Origin: an uncultured Ruminococcus sp.
GTDB taxonomy: Bacteria > Bacillota_A > Clostridia > Oscillospirales > Ruminococcaceae
DNA: 6,082 nt
Reading direction: 5' to 3'
Assembly (NCBI GenBank): GCA_947303535.1
Contig: CAMYYQ010000085.1
Location: forward strand, 1-6,082
Part shown: piece by piece, positions 1-4,408 of the stretch
How the letters are laid out: the number at the start of each line of letters is the position of its first letter
How positions within the stretch are numbered: position 1 is the stretch's first letter
Position numbers and translations under genes: made by a program
The notes under the pieces: model-generated
Databases searched by the model: none
What the model saw: only the letters and a program-made list of their open reading frames with translations
Told to the model about the DNA's origin: nothing

Positions 1-3
1 GCG

Positions 4-32
4 TTGTCTTTGGTGAATTTCATGTGTAGAAT
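4..32 (+). promoter_or_regulatory. Candidate sigma-A promoter for the first lipoprotein gene
   Basis: TTGTCT at 4-9 (4 of 6 matches to TTGACA) and TAGAAT at 27-32 (5 of 6 matches to TATAAT) are separated by the ideal 17 bases. The predicted start of transcription falls near 39-40. That is exactly where the left arm of the structured leader (39-46) begins, which mildly supports the call. The -35 box is imperfect and sits at the window edge, so a promoter further upstream cannot be excluded. Confidence 0.35.
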
Positions 33-38
33 AGCCTC

Positions 39-116
39 GGTTGGCGATGGTGGTATGATACCACCTACTCGCGGCACTTCCTAGAAGTGTGACGCCCAAC
101 CCGTGCTAAGGAGCAC
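39..116 (+). promoter_or_regulatory. Highly structured 5' leader RNA with hairpin-embedded ribosome binding site
   Basis: The leader between the putative transcription start and the first gene is almost fully paired on paper. GGTTGGCG (39-46) pairs with CGCCCAACC (93-101), with one bulged C, and closes a three-way junction. Inside are two perfect hairpins: GGTGGTA/TACCACC (49-55 with 59-65, loop TGA) and CACTTC/GAAGTG (75-80 with 84-89, loop CTA). A fourth hairpin, GTGCT/AGCAC (103-107 with 112-116, loop AAGG), contains the ribosome binding site AAGGAG (108-113), so folding could limit translation of the gene at 119. I do not recognise a known riboswitch consensus. It could instead be the end of a mobile element or a palindromic repeat lying in front of the gene. 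Confidence 0.5.
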
Positions 117-118
117 AT

Positions 119-1030
119 ATGAAAAAATTTATTTGTTTTTGTCTTGCAGCTGTTATGTTTTCAGGCTGTATATGCGGTTGCACAAGTAAAAAGAAGAAAA
201 ATATTCCAAACAACGGAACTACAGAAAGCAGTACAGCAGCTGAAGCTACTACTATTCCGGATAATTCTTCAAAGCCGTTCCTCGGCAAATGGGAGTCATA
301 CAAAGCAACAGTATTCGGCGAGACCTATGAGACTGAATATGCAGGCTATCCCCTCAGCGCTGTTGCTCAGCTCACTGTATACGATGACCTCAATGCTGAT
401 ATGATAATTTCTCTCAATCCCCGCGGCAAAGCAAGAACTTATAAATACACATGGGAAATTACCGAAAATGACGAGCTTTGGCTGAAAAGTCCCGATGACG
501 GCTATTTCTGCCGCATAGAACAGGGACAGATGATAATGCGATACGCCGATGATGACGGTACTGAAATATTCCTTATGCCTGTAAGCGAATTCACCAATAA
601 CGAAACTCCCACAGAAGCAGGTCTCAGCAATGCCGATTACAAGGACTTTATGGGCAAATGGGAAGCTATAGAGGTAAAGTCCGACGGCGAAACTTACACG
701 GAAAAGCTTGGCGAATATCCCATAAATTCAGCCTTCCGCCTTGAGCTTTTAGACGACAATACTGCTGTAATGTCTATAATAGGCGACCCTATGACATATG
801 AATGGTCTCCCGATAAAAAGGAACAGATGTATATGTGGAGCGATTATGAGGGCTTCAGCATAAAACTGGAAAACGGTATCCTTATTGTTGACGACGAGGC
901 AAATCTCAAAGTCAGATTCAAAAAGGTCGATAAATTCGAGGACTTTGACTTCTCCTCAGTAGCTGAACAGGTACCCGAAGAGGATATTATCCTCAATCCC
1001 GAAGAGGAAGAAGAAACTACAACAGAATAA
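119..1030 (+). CDS. Predicted lipoprotein with two tandem GKWE domains, function unknown
   Basis: A 303-residue protein predicted to be exported and lipid-anchored on the outer face of the membrane. The N-terminus has a KK pair, a hydrophobic stretch (residues 4-16) and then cysteines at 17, 19 and 21. ICGC (18-21) and FSGC (14-17) are both possible lipoboxes. A Lys-rich patch and a Ser/Thr/Ala linker (about 22-52) lead to two copies of one domain. Copy 1 (about 54-158) starts FLGKWES and copy 2 (about 177-273) starts FMGKWEA; both then show GETY, an E-Y/G-Y-P motif and alternating beta strands. This pattern resembles small lipocalin-like barrels seen in clostridial lipoproteins, but no ligand can be named. 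The C-terminus is strongly acidic, with five consecutive Glu. AAGGAG sits 5 nt before the ATG, which supports this start. The gene appears monocistronic, with its own terminator after it. Confidence 0.85.
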   Translation: MKKFICFCLAAVMFSGCICGCTSKKKKNIPNNGTTESSTAAEATTIPDNSSKPFLGKWESYKATVFGETYETEYAGYPLSAVAQLTVYDDLNADMIISLNPRGKARTYKYTWEITENDELWLKSPDDGYFCRIEQGQMIMRYADDDGTEIFLMPVSEFTNNETPTEAGLSNADYKDFMGKWEAIEVKSDGETYTEKLGEYPINSAFRLELLDDNTAVMSIIGDPMTYEWSPDKKEQMYMWSDYEGFSIKLENGILIVDDEANLKVRFKKVDKFEDFDFSSVAEQVPEEDIILNPEEEEETTTE

Positions 1031-1039
1031 TATTTTTAT

Positions 1040-1080
1040 ACAGGCAGTTACAAAAAATGTATCTGCCTGTTTTATTATTT
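1040..1080 (+). terminator. Rho-independent terminator of the first lipoprotein gene
   Basis: ACAGGCAG (1040-1047) pairs with CTGCCTGT (1063-1070). The stem continues after one T-T mismatch as TACA/TGTA (1049-1052 with 1058-1061) around an A-rich loop. The stem is followed by a T-rich run (TTTTATTATTTTA, starting at 1070). It begins 9 nt after the stop codon. Confidence 0.85.
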
Positions 1081-1133
1081 TAGTACATTCGGAGTTTTTC
1101 ACCGTATAAGTACACATTATTCATATCTTGCAT

Positions 1134-1162
1134 TTGACATTGGATTTACAAAATGTTATAAT
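1134..1162 (+). promoter_or_regulatory. Consensus extended -10 sigma-A promoter
   Basis: A perfect TTGACA (1134-1139) and a perfect TATAAT (1157-1162) are separated by exactly 17 bases. A TG at 1154-1155 adds the extended -10 motif (TGTTATAAT). Transcription should start near 1169-1170, reading toward the lipoprotein gene at 1262. A full-consensus promoter of this kind would be very active unless repressed, which fits the operator-like palindromes just downstream. Confidence 0.85.
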
Positions 1163-1173
1163 GATGAAGTGTA

Positions 1174-1198
1174 TCAGTCAAGTGACTGACGGTCACTT
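1174..1198 (+). promoter_or_regulatory. Operator-like overlapping palindromes, TetR type
   Basis: Two overlapping inverted repeats lie at about +5 to +29 of the promoter at 1134-1162. TCAGTCAAGTGACTGA (1174-1189) is a 7-bp perfect inverted repeat with a 2-base centre. AAGTGACTGACGGTCACTT (1180-1198) is a 7-bp inverted repeat with a 5-base centre. Half-sites of the TGAC/GTCA type, overlapping a promoter, are typical of TetR-family repressor operators. That family assignment is by resemblance. No complete regulator gene is present in the window, so the repressor would be encoded elsewhere. Confidence 0.6.
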
Positions 1199-1214
1199 AC
1201 ATATGCATAAATCT

Positions 1215-1265
1215 ATGGGTAATGAAGCGACGACCCATGTACGGAATGAGAGATTTGATAGATGA
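1215..1265 (+). CDS. 16-codon upstream ORF, possible remnant of a TetR-family regulator start
   Basis: ATG at 1215 opens a short frame encoding MGNEATTHVRNERFDR, ending at TGA 1263-1265. The stop overlaps the start of the lipoprotein gene (ATG 1262-1264) as ATGA, the classical geometry for translational coupling. The peptide resembles the charged first residues of small TetR/AcrR regulators. Together with the TetR-type operator, this suggests that the promoter and first codons of a self-regulated repressor now drive a lipoprotein gene. No clear ribosome binding site precedes 1215. The start codon lies in a stem: ATGGGT 1215-1220 pairs with ACCCAT 1233-1238. It may not be translated at all; the resemblance is inferred from only 16 residues. 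Confidence 0.3.
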   Translation: MGNEATTHVRNERFDR

Positions 1266-2341
1266 AATACCGATTTTTTGCAGCTTTTATGGGCACGCTC
1301 GTTATAGCTTCCACGCTTTCAGCCTGCTCCAACAACAATACCGCGAACTATGCGGAAAGCTCCTCCACAAGGGAGTTATCTGCCGATATATCCGATACAA
1401 GTGCAGAGGAAACAACTGCTCAGGAAGCACAATATGATACAAATGCACCTACAAAGGAGTGTGCAGCAAATCGTCAGCAGATGCTTTTTGTTCTTGATAA
1501 CGGCGACTTTGTCTACTCAGCAAACAAAGACGGTGCTGACGTTCCTGTAGAAGTATACATCTGCGATGACCGCAAAGGCAAGACGGAAGAGATAAAACTC
1601 CCCGAAAACAGCGAGCTTCTGTACTCCGCTGAGGATAAGCTGTATTACTATTCTCCTGATGACGGGCTTTGCGTATACGACAGCGGAAAATCAACTCCTC
1701 TGAACAAGGAAACAAAGTACACTGACGTTATCCCACCCCGAGATACTTTCTTTTTCACTGATGCCATATATTTCGCAGTTTCGGGAGATAACGGCACTGA
1801 GATAAAGTCTATGGACTATTCGGGAAAGCTCTCGGACAAGGTATACACCTCTGAACTCAGAAATGTCCGCATAGTGGGCTTTTATAAAAACGACCTGATA
1901 TGCTCATATAACATAGGTACAAACGGTTATATCTGTATATTCAGCAGCGAAAACAGCTCCACAGAGCTTAAAACAGGCGATTCTCCGTATATTATCGGTG
2001 ATAAGGTCTACTTTATAGACTTCAACAGCCTTTGCTGCATACCTCTTGAGGGCGGCGAAAAGGAAAAGATCAGCGATGAAAGATGCACTGATTTCTGCTT
2101 CTATGAGGATAAGCTCATATTTACGGACAGTATTTCCGTATTTTCCGCAGAACCTGACGGCAAAAGCACTGTTCTTCTCGAAGCAAAAGACCTGAAAAAC
2201 TGCAACTATATCTCAGGTCTGGGCATTACCGATGACAAGCTCTATGTCTGCGGCGGTTCGGGTTCATTCTGGAAAAGCATTGCCGAAATAGACGACAATG
2301 GAAAGATCGTTGACGAGATCAGTGCAGGCGTTGACAGATAA
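1262..2341 (+). CDS. Predicted lipoprotein with beta-propeller-like (DUF5050-like) repeats
   Basis: A 359-residue predicted surface lipoprotein. It has Lys/Arg at 2-4, a hydrophobic core (about 5-18) and a good lipobox LSAC with Cys22. A low-complexity Ser/Thr/Glu/Ala linker (about 23-65) follows. The rest is a series of strand-rich repeats of the type 'GDKVYFID...L..I.LEGGEKEKI', at roughly 76-115, 119-147, 161-195, 205-238, 243-270, 277-307 and 317-355. About seven such units would suit a beta-propeller like DUF5050 proteins. No catalytic residues are recognisable, so binding or sensing is more likely than catalysis. The start is preceded by GAGAG (1248-1252), a weak ribosome binding site, and by the stop of the upstream ORF in an ATGA overlap. 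The strong promoter with the operator-like site suggests repressor control. Product confidence is good for lipoprotein, moderate for the fold. Confidence 0.85.
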   Translation: MKYRFFAAFMGTLVIASTLSACSNNNTANYAESSSTRELSADISDTSAEETTAQEAQYDTNAPTKECAANRQQMLFVLDNGDFVYSANKDGADVPVEVYICDDRKGKTEEIKLPENSELLYSAEDKLYYYSPDDGLCVYDSGKSTPLNKETKYTDVIPPRDTFFFTDAIYFAVSGDNGTEIKSMDYSGKLSDKVYTSELRNVRIVGFYKNDLICSYNIGTNGYICIFSSENSSTELKTGDSPYIIGDKVYFIDFNSLCCIPLEGGEKEKISDERCTDFCFYEDKLIFTDSISVFSAEPDGKSTVLLEAKDLKNCNYISGLGITDDKLYVCGGSGSFWKSIAEIDDNGKIVDEISAGVDR

Positions 2342-2360
2342 ACCATTTCATAAGCAGTCC

Positions 2361-2410
2361 GAAAAAGCCACTTTTTCAATGGAAAACCGTTGAATATACA
2401 TATATATTTT
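2361..2410 (+). terminator. Probable terminator after the second lipoprotein gene
   Basis: Two overlapping, mutually exclusive hairpins follow the stop codon. GAAAAAG/CTTTTTC (2361-2367 with 2371-2377) has a 3-base loop. TTCAATGG/CCGTTGAA (2375-2382 with 2387-2394) has loop AAAA and one G-T pair. A T-rich tract follows about 9 bases after the second stem. Stem GC content is low and the T tract is not adjacent, so termination may be partial. Confidence 0.45.
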
Positions 2411-2426
2411 TATTCTTTAATCAAAA

Positions 2427-2897
2427 ATGAGATCAGATGAAATTTTTGCTCTTATATTCTTACTGCTCATTATTGCCGCGGCAATATGGCTGTATAAAAG
2501 GCTGCACAAGCCCGATATCACCAAGCTTTACAACGCAAAGACTATCCTCACCGACAGGGAATACGAATTCTACAAGAGGCTGAAGCCTCTTGCCGACGAA
2601 TACGGTCTCAGCGTCTACAGCAAGGTAAGGCTTGCAGACCTTATCGAGCCCAAACCCAAAGCCGAAAATCCTTACTGGATGGAGTGCTTCAACAAAATAA
2701 AAGCGAAGCATATAGACTTCGCTCTTGCAGACGAGGATACGGCTATCGTCGCTCTTATCGAGCTTGACGACACCTCTCATTCACGTCCTGACCGTATTGA
2801 ACGTGATGATTTCGTTGATGCAGTCCTTGAAAATACAGGCTATACCCTGCTCCGTACCTACGGGGAGCTTGATGTTATCGAGGAATATCTTAGTTGA
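2427..2897 (+). CDS. Membrane-anchored DUF2726 protein
   Basis: A 156-residue protein with one N-terminal membrane segment (about residues 7-23), a basic stop-transfer patch (KRLHK, 24-28) and a cytoplasmic-type DUF2726 domain (about 40-150). Family hallmarks seen in order are LTDREYEFYKRL (41-52), a Y-S-K-V-R-L-A-D-L motif (64-72), HIDF (95-98), IELDDTSH (111-118), an ERDDF motif (125-129) and GYTLLRTY (138-145). The HIDF...IELDD arrangement recalls the PD-(D/E)XK nuclease-like fold to which this family has been related. However, the usual Lys of that motif is Asp114 here, so nuclease activity is not shown. The start is fixed: an in-frame TAA lies at 2418-2420 and no other start codon intervenes. 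No Shine-Dalgarno sequence is visible in the A/T-rich upstream region. The role is unknown. Confidence 0.85.
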   Translation: MRSDEIFALIFLLLIIAAAIWLYKRLHKPDITKLYNAKTILTDREYEFYKRLKPLADEYGLSVYSKVRLADLIEPKPKAENPYWMECFNKIKAKHIDFALADEDTAIVALIELDDTSHSRPDRIERDDFVDAVLENTGYTLLRTYGELDVIEEYLS

Positions 2898-2913
2898 TCA
2901 GTGAGCAGAAATA

Positions 2914-2939
2914 AAAAGGACTGCATATGCAGTCCTTTT
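2914..2939. terminator. Bidirectional rho-independent terminator
   Basis: A perfect 26-bp palindrome: AAAAGGACTGCAT followed by its exact reverse complement. On the plus strand the GGACTGCA stem ends in TTTTCTTT, ending the DUF2726 gene 17 nt after its stop. The A run on the left gives the same T tract on the minus strand, so it can also catch transcripts arriving from the minus-strand operon beyond 3083. Confidence 0.85.
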
Positions 2940-2996
2940 CTTTATTGTGATAGTCTGTAATGACAAATCCTATCTGCACAAATATAAGAACACCAC

Positions 2997-3020
2997 GGAC
3001 TGCCACAGGCAGCCCCTACA
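2997..3020 (-). repeat. Short palindromic repeat unit of the TGTAGGGG type, copy 1
   Basis: CTGCC (3000-3004) and GGCAG (3008-3012) form a hairpin with loop ACA. After one mismatch the stem extends with GG (2997-2998) and CC (3014-3015). On the minus strand the unit begins TGTAGGGGCTGCC. The same TGTAGGGG end followed by a GC-rich palindrome recurs 50 bases away, so these are two members of one element class. Similar units are, from memory, scattered between genes in many Oscillospiraceae genomes. Function is unknown. Confidence 0.6.
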
Positions 3021-3050
3021 GTACGCTCAGGCTGCTTGTATCGTTAGGCT

Positions 3051-3078
3051 CGGGACGTCGAGGACGCCGTCCCCTACA
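3051..3078 (-). repeat. Short palindromic repeat unit of the TGTAGGGG type, copy 2
   Basis: GGGACG (3052-3057) pairs with CGTCCC (3068-3073), and an inner alternative hairpin CGTC/GACG (3056-3059 with 3063-3066) has loop GAG. On the minus strand it starts TGTAGGGGACGGCGTCC, only 4 nt after the stop codon of the lipoprotein gene ending at 3083. It may therefore be transcribed as that gene's 3' end and could shield the mRNA or help pausing, although it lacks a T tract of its own. The 30 bases between the two copies show no gene. Confidence 0.6.
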
Positions 3079-3082
3079 ATGG

Positions 3083-4408
3083 TTATTTTACAGTTATGGT
3101 GTATGCTTTTTCCAATTTAACCGATCCATAGGATAAACCGCCGCTTTCAAGCTCACTATCTTCTGTCCCGAATTTCAGAGTGTTAAATAAGACTTTATCG
3201 TCATATGTCGATATATCGTAACATTCAGTTACTTCCGCTATGGGATACACGATGCCCATATCAGGCTTTATGCAGTAAACAGGTGCTTCGTACTCTCTGT
3301 ATAAACTGCTAAGGAACACAAATCCACCGCTGTAGACTGCCTTATCACCCATATCCTCTACGTCAAGTATGTAATGCTCCATTTTCTCAAGGTCATACAT
3401 ATGGAGAAGCGTATAATTCTTGACAATGAACATCTTTTCATCACCATATACGACATCTCCTCCGGGATAGGACAGTGACACGCGGTAATATTCACTTACC
3501 ATATCAAGCTTGTTCTTGTCCTCGGGCGTTACAAGATAATAGGGTACTCCGTTGAAAACATCATTGGAGAATACCTTTCCGCCAAGATCGTCAGCCTTAT
3601 CACTGATAAAGCGTTCGGAGTCCGCTTCGTAGTACAGTGTCTCTGTAACTTTAAAATCAGTATCATCGTACAAGTCTATCATAGGATAGCCCTTGTCGTC
3701 ATGGCGTACACTTATGAGTCCGTCAAAACTGCCGCTCTCGTAAATGATCTCTTCACCGCCTGAATTAATATCATAGGCATATACCTTTGAAGTCTTATCA
3801 TTTTTATTATATACCGAATAGAACATTTTTCCGTTCGACAAAACAGGTGTTTCCATGAGCATCTCGTCTATATCCTTTGATGACCAGCTGTATATCTCCT
3901 CGTTTTTACCGCTGCTTTCGTCATATCGGAAAAGAGAAAACTCGTAATTTCCGAAAACAGATGCCCGATACTCAACTACTATATAGCATTTGCTGCCATA
4001 TATACAGCAGTTCCTTGCAGCGCCCTTTTCTGCCTTATCCACATAAGATGACCAATCTACTCCCGTATATTCTTCGGGAATTCCGTAATCGCTGCTGTAA
4101 TAGGTCTTTACATTCTCCGCTTTATTGCATATGGGAACTTTACTGCCGAAATCAAGCCCGCTTATATCCACAGAGCTGATATTTGCAGGCGACTCTCTTT
4201 CGGGATACGAAAGAGATACCTCAATAGTCTTGAAATCATCTTCGCTGTACTCGCGGTAAACAGGCTCGGTAACGAGTGTATCTCCTGTATCTTCGTTTAC
4301 TGCGGTATCTTTTTGCTTTGGCTTGGGCTTTTCCTTGTCATCACAGGCTGTCAGCACTGACGAGAACGCAAATACTGCCGCAGCAATGAGACTTATCCGC
4401 TTATTCAT
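3083..4408 (-). CDS. Predicted lipoprotein, last member of a tandem paralogous family, propeller-like
   Basis: A 441-residue predicted lipoprotein: basic N-terminus (MNKR), hydrophobic core (5-18), lipobox LTAC with Cys22, then a Lys/Pro/Thr/Glu linker (23-50). A family motif YREYSEDDFKTIEVSL (51-66) and LDFGSKVPIC (85-94) follow. Strand-rich repeats then run to the end, for example NGKMFYSVYNK...VYAYDINSGGEEIIYE (192-224) and MYDLEKMEHYILDV (337-350). The pattern suits a beta-propeller; no catalytic motif is seen. It aligns through its length with the upstream gene at 4401-5909, at the two motifs above and at HYILD versus HYIID. Its start overlaps the upstream stop by 8 nt, with AGGAGG 6 nt ahead, indicating cotranscription and coupled translation. 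It ends KAYTITVK. The role is unknown; a surface binding or sensing protein is a reasonable guess. Confidence 0.85.
   Translation of the reverse strand: MNKRISLIAAAVFAFSSVLTACDDKEKPKPKQKDTAVNEDTGDTLVTEPVYREYSEDDFKTIEVSLSYPERESPANISSVDISGLDFGSKVPICNKAENVKTYYSSDYGIPEEYTGVDWSSYVDKAEKGAARNCCIYGSKCYIVVEYRASVFGNYEFSLFRYDESSGKNEEIYSWSSKDIDEMLMETPVLSNGKMFYSVYNKNDKTSKVYAYDINSGGEEIIYESGSFDGLISVRHDDKGYPMIDLYDDTDFKVTETLYYEADSERFISDKADDLGGKVFSNDVFNGVPYYLVTPEDKNKLDMVSEYYRVSLSYPGGDVVYGDEKMFIVKNYTLLHMYDLEKMEHYILDVEDMGDKAVYSGGFVFLSSLYREYEAPVYCIKPDMGIVYPIAEVTECYDISTYDDKVLFNTLKFGTEDSELESGGLSYGSVKLEKAYTITVK

Noticed and set aside
1..23. Start of a minus-strand gene, MKFTKDN
   Set aside because: Only seven codons are visible, with at best a weak GAGG 11 nt upstream, so it is not listed as a feature.
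39..101. 5S rRNA or T-box-like similarity (GGCGATGG, GGTGGTA)
   Set aside because: Only short words match. The overall length, order of helices and conserved positions of 5S rRNA and of the T-box antiterminator are absent.
1222..1437. ORF starting MKRRPMYGMRDLIDE on the plus strand
   Set aside because: It overlaps the lipoprotein gene at 1262 in another frame and lacks a ribosome binding site. After the first residues it becomes Cys/Tyr/Arg-rich shadow sequence.
1449..1715. Minus-strand ORF of 88 codons within the second lipoprotein gene
   Set aside because: It lies fully antisense to a convincing gene, and its composition (Cys/Arg/Ser-rich) is typical of a shadow frame.
2460..2780. Minus-strand ORF of 106 codons antisense to the DUF2726 gene
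   Set aside because: The plus-strand frame has clear family motifs over the same region; the antisense frame shows none.
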